Source: Sandaracinaceae bacterium
GTDB taxonomy: Bacteria > Myxococcota_A > Polyangia > Polyangiales > Sandaracinaceae
DNA: 35,145 nt
Direction of reading: 5' to 3'
NCBI GenBank assembly: GCA_040218145.1
Contig: JAVJQK010000098.1
Location: 1 to 35,145 of the forward strand
Of this stretch, positions 7,667 through 14,958 are shown piece by piece. Below the pieces are notes generated by a model, which saw only the letters and a list, made by a program, of their open reading frames with translations, searched no databases and was not told the DNA's origin. Each line of letters begins with the position of its first letter. The stretch's first letter is position 1. Position numbers and translations under genes: made by a program.

Positions 7667-7714
7667 GTCTCCCCCCTTCGCCCCGGGTGAGACAGCCGCC
7701 CATCGGGCGGCGCG

Positions 7715-7751
7715 ATCCGTACCACAACCGTCCGGTTTTGGTACGACGGAT
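7715..7751. repeat. Imperfect inverted repeat in the tnpR-tnpA gap, candidate res subsite
   Basis: Left arm ATCCGTACCACAACCG (7715-7730) pairs with the reverse complement of 7733-7751, with one mismatch and a three-base bulge, around a 2-base centre. It lies in the 107-base gap between tnpR and tnpA (7667-7773). The space upstream of tnpR is only about 70 bases, too short for a usual three-subsite res of 100 bases or more, so res may be here. A transcript hairpin or a TnpA/TnpR operator is also possible. Confidence 0.4.
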
Positions 7752-7773
7752 TCGGACACGTGTTTCACGGGGT

Positions 7774-8379
7774 TTAGACCCCCTCTTCGTCGGACCCCTT
7801 TTTGGAACGCAGCGCGCGGTGGAGCGTGGACACCGGGACGTCGAGTTCGCGCGCCACCTCGCGGAACGAGAGCCCCTTCGTGCGGAGTCGCTTCGCCTGG
7901 GGCACATCGACCCGTCGCTTGGGTCGGCCGAGCCGGATGCCCTTCCGCCGTGCGCGCTCGATCCCCGCCTTCGTTCGCTCGGCAATCTGCGCGCGCTCCT
8001 GCTCGGCCACCCACCCGAAGATGGCGATCAACAGCGAGCGGACGGGACCGCCCGTGTCGAGCCACGGCTCGCGCACGCTGATCACCTCGACGCCGCAGCG
8101 GTCGAGGTCGAGCACCGCCTGAAGGTTGCCGGTCATCGACCGCCCGAGGCGGTCGAGCGACCACACCAGCAGTACGTCGAAGTCGCCTCGGTGCGCTGCA
8201 TCCATCATCGCCTTGAACTCGGGCCGCGCGCGGGTCGCGCTCACGCTCTCCTCGAACGTGGTGACGACCTTCAGCTTCCTCGCACGCGCCAGCCGCCGGA
8301 CGTCGGGACGCTGGTTGTCGAGGGACTGCTCCCCGCGGGAGACCCGGAGGTAGACCGCTGCGCGCTTTGCCTTCGCCAC
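7774..8379 (-). CDS. tnpR: Serine resolvase of the Tn3 element
   Basis: The product has 201 residues with a GTG start at 8379. The N-terminal resolvase fold carries AVYLRVSRGEQS with the nucleophile at Ser14, then the conserved VWSLDRLGRS and IFGWVAEQERAQIAERTKAGI (start of the long E helix). A C-terminal Hin-like helix-turn-helix follows (GLSFREVARELDVPVSTLHRAL). It resolves cointegrates formed by TnpA. It is the first gene inside the right repeat. The stop codon lies in a GGGGTCTAAACCCC hairpin (minus strand, 7782-7769). Confidence 0.94.
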   Translation of the reverse strand: MAKAKRAAVYLRVSRGEQSLDNQRPDVRRLARARKLKVVTTFEESVSATRARPEFKAMMDAAHRGDFDVLLVWSLDRLGRSMTGNLQAVLDLDRCGVEVISVREPWLDTGGPVRSLLIAIFGWVAEQERAQIAERTKAGIERARRKGIRLGRPKRRVDVPQAKRLRTKGLSFREVARELDVPVSTLHRALRSKKGSDEEGV

Positions 8380-8399
8380 CCAGCGAGCATGGCCCCGAT

Positions 8400-8418
8400 C
8401 GCGCGAAAAGGTACGGTA
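8400..8418 (+). repeat. Internal copy of the inner half of the terminal repeat
   Basis: CGCGCGAAAAGGTACGGTA is identical to 159-177 of the left repeat. It faces the inner half of the right repeat (8450-8468) as an inverted pair about 31 bases apart. In Tn3 elements the inner part of the repeat is the transposase recognition box, so this is a second candidate TnpA binding site, in the tnpR promoter region. Confidence 0.75.
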
Positions 8419-8448
8419 GTGAGCCGCTCGGACGCCGATTCTGGGGCG

Positions 8449-8486
8449 CTTACCGTACCTTTTTGCGCGCTAGGGCCCAGGACCCC
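8449..8486 (-). repeat. Right terminal inverted repeat (38 bp)
   Basis: Read outside-in on the minus strand it begins GGGGTCCTGGGCCC and ends TAAG, matching 142-179 with one mismatch. Two bases separate it from the stop codon (TAG, 8491-8489) of the kinase gene. Confidence 0.92.
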
Positions 8487-8488
8487 GC

Positions 8489-10177
8489 CTACTCATTGAG
8501 GGCCTCGAGACGGGCGCGGGCTTGGACCGCGTCGGCCGCGCCCGGTGCGAGTCGCAGGTAGCGGCGGTACGCTCGCGACGCCGCGGCGCGTCGCCCGAGC
8601 CGCTCGCTGGCCAGTCCGAGGCCTCGCCAGGCGGGCCCGTGTCCTGGCGCCGCGCGCGTCGCTTCCTGAAACGAACGTTGCGCGTCGGCCAGTCGCCCCT
8701 GGAGCAGGGCGCGCATGCCCTCCCGGGTCAGCTCGCCGGCACGTGCGGGGTCGGGTGGGGCCTCTTCGGGCTCGGGCTCCTCCAACGGCGGCGCCGGTTC
8801 CTCGGTCCTCGGGATGGGGGCATCCGCGCTCTCGGCCGATGTGTCGATCCACCGTCGCGATCGGCGACGCGAGGAGCGTGGTTCCGGCGCCGGCACGACG
8901 ATTGTGCTCACCGGCTCTGGCTCCGGCTCGGGAGGCTCGAGAGCGGCGAGCAGATCGGCCTGGGGAACGAGGGCGGCGGCCGGGAGCGCGGCCGCCGCGT
9001 CCTCGGTCGATGGGGCTGCTTCCAGGACCGACTCATTGCGAGATGGCGAGGCGATCTCGTCGGCAGCAACATCGCGCATGGCCCAGAACACCGACATCAT
9101 CCCGGCGACGGCCAGAACCGCGGCGAGCAACGCCGCGGAGTACGCGAGCCTCCGAGTGGTGGGCGGCGGGAGGGTGGGTACTTCGGTCGGGAACCGGAGC
9201 TCGGCCGCCTCACTCAGCAGGCCCACCCTCTCGCGGCCGAGGCGTTCCTCCTCCACGTCGTCGGCATCGCCCGGGAAGGGGGTCGACATCCGGAGCGCGA
9301 CCCAGAGCTCGCGGGCGAAGTCTCCGGCCTTCTGTGGACGTATGCGCGGATCGCGCGCGAGGCCCCGGGCGAGCACCTCCTCGAGCGCATCGGCATGGCT
9401 CTCCCCCGTCGACTCCGAGAGGCTCGGCGCATCGTCGATGTTCTTGCAGTTGAGGATCGCGATGAAGTTCAGACCGTCGAAGGGGAGCTTGCCCGTGAGG
9501 CACTCGAACGCCACCGTCGCCAGCGAGTAGACGTCCGCGCGATGATCCGGTAGCTCGTCCCGCGTCGCGATCTCGGGAGCCATGTACTGCGGCGTACCGA
9601 CCATCTTGCCCTGTCGCGTCAGCCGCGAGGCGCCGGCCTCCGGGCTGATGAACGCGGCGATGCCGAAGTCCAGCAGCTTGACGACCGTCTTCCCATCGGG
9701 CTGCTGCGCGAGGAAGAGGTTCTCCGGCTTGATGTCCCGGTGGACGAGGCCCTTCGCGTGCACCACGTCGAGGGCCGAGGCCACCTCGCGCACGATCGTG
9801 GCGACGAGCTGGTCCGGGAGCCGCCCACGCTCCTCGAGCAGCTCGGCGACGTCGCGGCCCACGAGCCGCTCCATGCAGAGGAAGGGACGTCCGTCTTCGA
9901 GCTGCCCGAGGTCGTAGACGTCGACCGTGCCGCGGTGTCCGAGCTGACTCGCCATCTGCGCTTCCTGCTGGAACCGCTTCGAGGCCGCCTTATCGCTCGC
10001 CCACACGGGGCTGAGCACCTTGAGCGCCACTTCTCTCTGGAGCGACTCGTGCAAGGCGTCGTAGACGACCCCCATCGCTCCCTCGCCGATCACCCCGCGA
10101 ATCCGGTAGCGCCCCGCGACGGTCCGCCCGATCAGCGGATCGAGCTCGCTCATCGGCTCGAGTTCGGTCGCGCTCAT
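8489..10177 (-). CDS. Membrane Ser/Thr protein kinase with C-terminal TPR domain
   Basis: The product has 562 residues. Kinase domain at about 18-295: Gly loop GEGAMG (31-36), Lys53 (VALKVL), catalytic loop HRDIKPEN (Asp148), DFG (170-172), APE motif (200-202). All key residues are present, so it should be active. One TM helix (about 344-366) separates it from an extracytoplasmic Pro/Glu-rich linker and a C-terminal TPR-like region (about 480-555). This is the common PknB-like layout of myxobacteria, with outside sensing by TPR. The start ATG 10177 overlaps the stop of the Cys-rich lipoprotein gene as ATGA. ATG 10153 (Met9) is an alternative. The stop codon sits 2 bases from the transposon, so the end of the protein is intact or nearly so. 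Confidence 0.93.
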   Translation of the reverse strand: MSATELEPMSELDPLIGRTVAGRYRIRGVIGEGAMGVVYDALHESLQREVALKVLSPVWASDKAASKRFQQEAQMASQLGHRGTVDVYDLGQLEDGRPFLCMERLVGRDVAELLEERGRLPDQLVATIVREVASALDVVHAKGLVHRDIKPENLFLAQQPDGKTVVKLLDFGIAAFISPEAGASRLTRQGKMVGTPQYMAPEIATRDELPDHRADVYSLATVAFECLTGKLPFDGLNFIAILNCKNIDDAPSLSESTGESHADALEEVLARGLARDPRIRPQKAGDFARELWVALRMSTPFPGDADDVEEERLGRERVGLLSEAAELRFPTEVPTLPPPTTRRLAYSAALLAAVLAVAGMMSVFWAMRDVAADEIASPSRNESVLEAAPSTEDAAAALPAAALVPQADLLAALEPPEPEPEPVSTIVVPAPEPRSSRRRSRRWIDTSAESADAPIPRTEEPAPPLEEPEPEEAPPDPARAGELTREGMRALLQGRLADAQRSFQEATRAAPGHGPAWRGLGLASERLGRRAAASRAYRRYLRLAPGAADAVQARARLEALNE

Positions 10178-12138
10178 CTACACCTCGTCCCGACGCAGCA
10201 GCGGCCCATGCGGCAGGCTTCTGTGGGGGCACACGCGTTGCCGCAGGTGCCGCAGTGATCCGGGCTCGTCTGGGTCGACACGCAGGCCCCAGCGCAGTTC
10301 GTGAGGCCGGACGCGCAGCAGAGTCCGTCGCTGCAGATCGCGCCCCCGATACACGCCGCGCCGCATGCGCCGCAGTTGGCCGCGTCCGAGCTCGTGTCCG
10401 TGCACCCACTCGCGCAGCACCTCGTCCCGCCCGCGCACACCGCGCCGCAGGCATTGCAGTTGCTCTCGTCGCTGCTCGTGCAGACCCCTTCGCAGCAGAG
10501 GTCAGCCGAGCCGCAGGTGTTGCCGCAGCTGCCGCAGCTGGAGGTGTCGCTCGCGACGCAAGCCCCGCCGCAGCAGAGCTGCCCGGGGCCGCAGGTGATC
10601 CCACAGCCTCCGCAGTTGGCGGTGTCGCCGCCCGTGTTCGCGCAGGCTCCGCCGCAGCACGACTCCTCAGACGCGCACCCGGACGGGCAGCCCGTGCACT
10701 CCGGGGCCGCCGGATCGCGACAGACGCCGCTACAGCACTCCTGCCCCGCGGAGCACGCGAGCCCGCACGCGCCGCAGCTCGCCTCGGACGTCTCGAGGTC
10801 GACGCAGCCTCCGCCGCAGCAGGTTCGACCGCTGCCACACACGTTGCCGCAGACCCCGCAATGGCTCTCATCCGTCTGCGTGTCCACGCACCCATCGCAG
10901 CAGGTCCGTCCGGCCCCGCAAGAGACGCCACACGACGTGCAGTGCGTCGCGTCGCGCGCGAGATCCACGCAGGAGCCGTCGCAGCAGCTCAGGCCCGCAC
11001 CGCATGCGGCGCCGCACGCCCCGCAGTTCGCAGCATCGCCCAGCAGATCGAAGTTCTCATCCACCGCGCCGTCACAGTCCTCGTCGCGCCCGTCGCAGGT
11101 CTCCGAGACGGGATCCGGCGTGGCGCAGGCGAGGGAGCCCCCCTCGCACGCCAGCACGCCTTGGCGGCAGACCCCCAACGCCGCTCCGTCCACGCAGGCG
11201 TCGCCGCGCGTCGGGATGTCGTCGTTCACCCCGTCGCAGTCATCGTCAGTCCCCTCGTTGCTGCAGTCCTCAGCGCTCGGGATCACCTCCCCGGTGCAGC
11301 TCCCGAAGCGGCCGCCCGTACAGATCTGCGTGCCCGCGCGGCAAATCCCCACCCCGTCGCTCCCTGCTGGTCCGCCGTAGCAGCTCTGCGTCGCGCCGTC
11401 GGAGCAGGCACAGTCCTCGTCGGTCATCCCGTCGCAGTCGTCGTCGGCGGCGACGCTGCCGGACGCGGTGCATCTGTCCGGCGCCGTGGAGGGGATGACC
11501 GCGCCGACACAGCTTCCAGGCACGCCGCTCTCGCAGGCGGCCGTTCCCGGCGCGCAGGCACCCACGCAGCTCCACGTGCCGTCGGAGAGGTCCGCGCATC
11601 CCTCCGTGGCCGGCGGATAGCACTCGAGCTCGAGACCCTCGTCGACCGTTCCGTCACAGTCCTCGTCGGTCCCGTCGCAGGTCTCTCCCGTGGGATCGGC
11701 GCTGGGCGTGCACACGGCGACCGCGCCCTGGCAGCGCAGCTCCCCCTCGCCGCATGCGCCGGGCAGGACCGTCTCGCACGCGCCGTCCTCGAACTCGTCG
11801 GTGCTACCGTCGCAGTCGTCGTCCCGTCCGTTGCACTCCTCGGCCGTGGGGGTCACCTGGCCGAGGCACGGCGTGAGCGCGCCGCCCTGGCACAGCGACT
11901 CGCCAGCCCGGCACACCCCGACGCCCTCGGTCCCCTCGGATCCCGCGTAGCACGCTGTCGTGGCGCCCTCGGGCGCACAATCCTCGGGCGCCGATCCGAC
12001 ACAGAACCCCCGGTAGCAGCTCCCACCATCGCAGTCGGCGTCCGACGTGCAGCCGTGCTGCGGATGGTCCTGCGCCGCGGGCACACACGCGCTCGCGCTC
12101 AGCGCGAAGACGAGCACCCAACTCCGTCGCAGGCTCAC
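10174..12138 (-). CDS. Cys-rich MopE-like lipoprotein with two repeat families
   Basis: The product has 654 residues. GTG 12138 overlaps the upstream stop as GTGA. The signal sequence ends at ALSASAC (Cys18). The first half carries repeats ending in DxDxDG-type motifs (CNGRDDDCDGSTDE, CDGTDEDCDGTVDE, CDGRDEDCDGAVDE), like the metal-binding repeats of Methylococcus MopE. The second half has about ten units of the form CCxGxCVDxxxDxxxCGxCGxxC. Nearly all cysteines occur in regular sets, suggesting disulfide-stabilised rods or metal binding at the cell surface. It is translationally coupled to the kinase gene downstream, so it may act with the kinase's outer TPR domain; that link is inference. 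Confidence 0.85.
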   Translation of the reverse strand: MSLRRSWVLVFALSASACVPAAQDHPQHGCTSDADCDGGSCYRGFCVGSAPEDCAPEGATTACYAGSEGTEGVGVCRAGESLCQGGALTPCLGQVTPTAEECNGRDDDCDGSTDEFEDGACETVLPGACGEGELRCQGAVAVCTPSADPTGETCDGTDEDCDGTVDEGLELECYPPATEGCADLSDGTWSCVGACAPGTAACESGVPGSCVGAVIPSTAPDRCTASGSVAADDDCDGMTDEDCACSDGATQSCYGGPAGSDGVGICRAGTQICTGGRFGSCTGEVIPSAEDCSNEGTDDDCDGVNDDIPTRGDACVDGAALGVCRQGVLACEGGSLACATPDPVSETCDGRDEDCDGAVDENFDLLGDAANCGACGAACGAGLSCCDGSCVDLARDATHCTSCGVSCGAGRTCCDGCVDTQTDESHCGVCGNVCGSGRTCCGGGCVDLETSEASCGACGLACSAGQECCSGVCRDPAAPECTGCPSGCASEESCCGGACANTGGDTANCGGCGITCGPGQLCCGGACVASDTSSCGSCGNTCGSADLCCEGVCTSSDESNCNACGAVCAGGTRCCASGCTDTSSDAANCGACGAACIGGAICSDGLCCASGLTNCAGACVSTQTSPDHCGTCGNACAPTEACRMGRCCVGTRCR

Positions 12139-13088
12139 CAGCTCACTCCTCCGAGAGGACCTCGAGCCACGAGCGCCACGCCGCCGCCCGTGGGAGCGAG
12201 CGCCACGGACGCGTCGCCACCGTCATCCCAGAGCACCAGCGCGAGGAGCAGCCCCACGCCGGTCATCGCCGCCCCGGCGACGAAGAGGACGTCGGCCGTG
12301 ATGACGAACGTCTGCGCCTCGTCGAGCCGGGCGCGTGCGGCGTCCACCTCCTCGGGCGTCGTCACGGGCGAAGAGCGGAAGTCCTGAGCCGCGTCTCCCC
12401 CCACAACCGCGAGCACCGCCGCGGCGCCGAGCGTCGCGAGCCCGAGCCCTCCGGTCACGAACCCGATGGGAGACGGTCCATCGTCGCCGGGCTCGGGCAG
12501 CGAGTCGCCCTGCGCGTCCCTGGGCGCCCTTCGGGGTGGCACCTCCGCAGGTGCAGCGACGTTCGCCTCGGCCGGTTCGTCCGTCTCGATGGAATCCGGA
12601 GACGCCGGGGCCGGAAGATCGAAGAGCTCGCGCAAGGCCCCGTCGACTTCGCCCAATATCGCAGCGGAAGCGCGCTCTCCCTCGGCGCGGCGGGTCGCGC
12701 GACGCACCTCACGGCTCACCCGGTCGAAGACCGCAACCTCGAGCACTATCGCATCGTCCACTCGTTCAACGTTCTGGATCAACAACCGATCCACCGAGAG
12801 CTGCTCCGCCACCTGGAGGAGGCACTCGGGGCTCTCCCCGACGCAGCCGAGGGCGAACTGCACATCCCCGAGGCGCATGTCCGAGGTCGCCTCCACACGC
12901 AGCGCGCCGAGCGCCTCGGCGCGGCTGCGGAGGAGCCGGGTTACGGCGGCGTCGAGCTCCGGCTCACGAGCGGCCGGGGTGGCCGAGATGACGGCGGCGC
13001 TCGAGCGGTCCTGCGCGCGGAGAGCGCCGGGCGCGGAGGCCACCGCCGCCGCCACGACGAGCAAAGGGAAGTGGTGCCATTCACTCAC
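12135..13088 (-). CDS. Envelope protein with two C-terminal TM helices, function unknown
   Basis: The product has 317 residues, starting at GTG 13088 behind an AAGG. A signal peptide ends near ALRAQD (residue 26). An alpha/beta domain (about 30-150, with LLRSRAEALGALRVEATSDM and CVGESPECLLQVAEQLSVDR) recalls the nucleotide-fold-like 'TolB/FlgO' periplasmic domains often coded with myxobacterial kinases; this is a weak resemblance. A Pro/acidic linker precedes two hydrophobic segments (about 215-238 and 262-290). It overlaps the next lipoprotein gene by GTGA. Its role is unknown, probably in the same envelope-stress or signalling assembly as the kinase. Confidence 0.72.
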   Translation of the reverse strand: MSEWHHFPLLVVAAAVASAPGALRAQDRSSAAVISATPAAREPELDAAVTRLLRSRAEALGALRVEATSDMRLGDVQFALGCVGESPECLLQVAEQLSVDRLLIQNVERVDDAIVLEVAVFDRVSREVRRATRRAEGERASAAILGEVDGALRELFDLPAPASPDSIETDEPAEANVAAPAEVPPRRAPRDAQGDSLPEPGDDGPSPIGFVTGGLGLATLGAAAVLAVVGGDAAQDFRSSPVTTPEEVDAARARLDEAQTFVITADVLFVAGAAMTGVGLLLALVLWDDGGDASVALAPTGGGVALVARGPLGGVSW

Positions 13089-13133
13089 CGGCCTTGCCCC
13101 TCTCCCCGTCGTCCCACCCACCCCCACCCGCGT

Positions 13134-13207
13134 CCATCGTCCGCGCCCGCGAGGACGATGGCCGCCGCCATCACAGGAGCGCCTTCTCCCGGCAGATGGC
13201 GGCGGCC
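13134..13207. terminator. Two adjoining long hairpins in the 169-base gap, possible attenuator/terminator
   Basis: CCATCGTCC (13134-13142) pairs with GGACGATGG (13153-13161), and GGCCGCCGCCATC (13160-13172) pairs perfectly with GATGGCGGCGGCC (13195-13207). The two share their middle bases, so they are mutually exclusive at the junction, as in attenuators. There is no T-run. They lie between the Cys-repeat gene and the next gene in the operon, the only sizable gap in this run of coupled genes. Confidence 0.45.
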
Positions 13208-13257
13208 GCCCATTCGCACGACCACTACGCCGCGAGAGACGGCGAGGTCGTCCGTGG

Positions 13258-14550
13258 TCAACGGCACATCCCCGCGAGGCACATCCGTCCCATGGGGCAG
13301 AGGTTGCCGCAGGACCCGCAGTTGTTGCTGTCGAAGTTCGTGTTGACGCAGGACCCGCTGCAGAGCGTGGTTCCTCCGGCGCACATGCACGTGCCCCCCA
13401 TGCACGCGCCGAACGTGCCGCAACTGTTTCCGCACGTACCGCAGTTCGTTCGGCTGGTGTCGGTGTCGACACATGTCCCGTCGCAGAGGGTCTGGCCGGA
13501 CGGGCACGCGCCCATGCACGTACCGCCGGAGCAGGCCTCCCCGGCCGCGCAGGTCGTCCCGCAGGCGCCGCAGTTGCTCGTGTCCGTGTCGGTGTCGACG
13601 CACGTGCCGCTGCACAGAGTCTCGCCGGACGGGCACGCACACGCGCCGGAGCTGCAGACCTGACCGCCGGTGCAGGAGACGCCGCACGCGCCACAGTTGG
13701 AAGCGTCGGAGTCGGTGTCCGTGCACCCTCCGCTGCACAGCGTCTCGCCGCTGGCGCACATCCCCGCGCAAGCCCCCATGGAGCAGACCTCGCCGGAAGG
13801 ACAGGCCATGCCGCATCCGCCGCAGTGGGCCGAGTCCGTTTCGGTGTTCGTGCAGCTCCCCGAACACAGCGTCTCCCCGCTCGAACACTCACAGGCGCTG
13901 TCCACACAGGTGGTCCCACCGCCGCACACCGCGGCACAGCTGCCGCAGTTCGAGTCGTCGCTCGAGGTGTCGACGCACGCCCCGCCGCAGTCGGTCAGCG
14001 AGCCCGCGCAGCTCGAATCGCACGTCCCGAGCGAGCAGACCTCACCGCTCGCGCACGCGGTCCCGCACGCACCACAATGGCTGGCGTCGCTGCTCGTGTC
14101 GGTGCACGCGCCCGCGCAGTCGGTCTCGCCGGTGGGGCAGCCGCAGCTCCCGCCGAGGCAGTCCTCGTCGGGCCGGCACGCGAAGTCGCACGCGCCGCAG
14201 TGGGCCTCGTCGCTCCCCACGTCGACGCACCCGCCGCCGCAGTCCGTGAGCCCCGACCCGCAGGATCCGGCGCACGCCCCGCTCGAGCAGACCTCACCGC
14301 TCGCGCACGCGGTCCCGCATGCTCCGCAGTTCATCGGGTCGCTGTCCGTCACGACGCAGACCTCGCCGCAGAGCGTCTCACCGTCGCCGCAGGTCGGGGT
14401 GGGCCCACCGTCCACGTCGCCGCCATCGATGTCGCCGCCGCCGTCCAAGTCGCCGCCATCGATGCCGCCGTCGGCGGGGGTGTCGTCGTTGCAGCCATTC
14501 AGGGCCATGGAGGCCCCCATCACCGCGATCATCAACCAAGCTCGTCGCAT
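13258..14550 (-). CDS. Cys-rich repeat lipoprotein
   Basis: The product has 430 residues. ATG 14550 follows a strong GGAGGAGG site. The signal sequence ends in a lipobox (SMALNGC, Cys20), followed by an Asp/Gly-rich spacer (GGDIDGGDVDGG) and then about nine tandem units of 35-40 residues. The units follow SGETLCSGxCVDTxTDxxNCGACGxxCxxGxxCxxGxC, with six regularly spaced cysteines each. The repeats resemble those in the second half of the protein at 10174-12138, so both probably arose from the same unit. A surface-exposed disulfide-linked rod is likely. Similar ORFs are widespread in Sandaracinus-type myxobacteria with no proven role. Confidence 0.85.
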   Translation of the reverse strand: MRRAWLMIAVMGASMALNGCNDDTPADGGIDGGDLDGGGDIDGGDVDGGPTPTCGDGETLCGEVCVVTDSDPMNCGACGTACASGEVCSSGACAGSCGSGLTDCGGGCVDVGSDEAHCGACDFACRPDEDCLGGSCGCPTGETDCAGACTDTSSDASHCGACGTACASGEVCSLGTCDSSCAGSLTDCGGACVDTSSDDSNCGSCAAVCGGGTTCVDSACECSSGETLCSGSCTNTETDSAHCGGCGMACPSGEVCSMGACAGMCASGETLCSGGCTDTDSDASNCGACGVSCTGGQVCSSGACACPSGETLCSGTCVDTDTDTSNCGACGTTCAAGEACSGGTCMGACPSGQTLCDGTCVDTDTSRTNCGTCGNSCGTFGACMGGTCMCAGGTTLCSGSCVNTNFDSNNCGSCGNLCPMGRMCLAGMCR

Positions 14551-14620
14551 GCTCGTCCTCCTCCGCTCGCCCCTCGGGCGGCGTGCTGGAGAGGCGGTAC
14601 CCGGTGACGGGCCTATGGAT

Positions 14621-14761
14621 TCACCTCCGCAGCACGCAGCCGACCACGAGCAGCGCCGCGTCCACCGTGACCTCGAGAGGGCCACCGGAGCAGGCTCCCC
14701 CGGTTCGAGGTCCACCGTGGATCGCACGAAGAATCGGAAGCGAGAGCAGCCGTGTGCTCAC
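14621..14761 (-). CDS. Possible 46-residue ORF, low confidence
   Basis: The frame starts at GTG 14761 and ends at TGA 14621. Third positions are mostly G/C, and the C-terminal part has a hydrophobic run (VTVDAALLVVGCVLRR). No ribosome site is visible. It is one of three tiny consecutive frames in the 404-base stretch before the Cys-repeat gene, which otherwise holds no recognisable gene. It may be the decayed remains of a gene rather than a functional one. Confidence 0.22.
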   Translation of the reverse strand: MSTRLLSLPILRAIHGGPRTGGACSGGPLEVTVDAALLVVGCVLRR

Positions 14762-14823
14762 AGGGCCGCGACGTCGGCGCTGTCCAACCGCAGCTGTGTG
14801 ATTCTCGCGCGGCTCCGCGGGCG

Positions 14824-14958
14824 TCAGAGGACGAAGCGGTAGCCGAGCGGGGATTCCAGATCGCCCACGTTCGCGTCACTGTGGCGCCCGAGCGCGGCTG
14901 GCAGCGCAGCGTGATTTCGGGTGAGCGGAGGTTGGCGGCTCTGCGTCCCCTGGCTCAC
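14824..14958 (-). CDS. Possible 44-residue ORF coupled to the zinc-ribbon gene
   Basis: The frame starts at GTG 14958 with a GTGA overlap to the upstream zinc-ribbon stop, the same junction style used throughout this locus, and ends at TGA 14824. The last part (SDANVGDLESPLGYRFVL) has strongly GC-biased third positions. The frame stays open for 21 more codons after its stop, which fits a gene broken by a premature stop. No family was recognised. Confidence 0.28.
   Translation of the reverse strand: MSQGTQSRQPPLTRNHAALPAALGRHSDANVGDLESPLGYRFVL

Larger units (their letters stand above)
142..8486. mobile_element. Tn3-family transposon carrying a merA-less mer-type operon
   Basis: This is an 8.3-kb element bounded by 38-bp inverted repeats that begin GGGG and end TAAG, as is usual for the Tn3 family. 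It encodes a Tn3-type DDE transposase and a serine resolvase. Its layout is right repeat, tnpR, tnpA, merR and mer-type cargo, left repeat, with every gene transcribed leftward. In Tn21/Tn501 the mer operon sits at the other end and runs toward the tnp genes, so the architecture differs. The 5-base flanks (137-141 GGCCA, 8487-8491 GCCTA) are not a direct duplication. That means an old insertion, a recombined end, or a junction altered after insertion. Both transposition genes are full length, so the element may still be mobile. Confidence 0.9.

Noticed and set aside
5351-7690. A 779-codon open frame on the plus strand opposite tnpA
   Set aside because: It is a shadow caused by the high-GC codon bias of tnpA: the minus-strand frame carries conserved Tn3 motifs and a good ribosome site, and the plus frame shows no family motif.
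137-8491. Target site duplication flanking the transposon
   Set aside because: The 5-base flanks GGCCA and GCCTA match at only three of five positions.
10255-12387. Long plus-strand frames opposite the Cys-rich lipoproteins (also around 12466-14607 and 13670-14842)
   Set aside because: They are Arg/Ala/Pro or Ser/Gln-rich antisense readings of the Cys-repeat genes, which have lipoboxes and ordered Cys spacing on the minus strand.
13258-14550. Regular 110-120 bp periodicity suggesting a CRISPR array or DNA tandem repeat
   Set aside because: The repeats follow protein units (six-Cys modules) with variable third positions and no constant spacer lengths; they are coding repeats.
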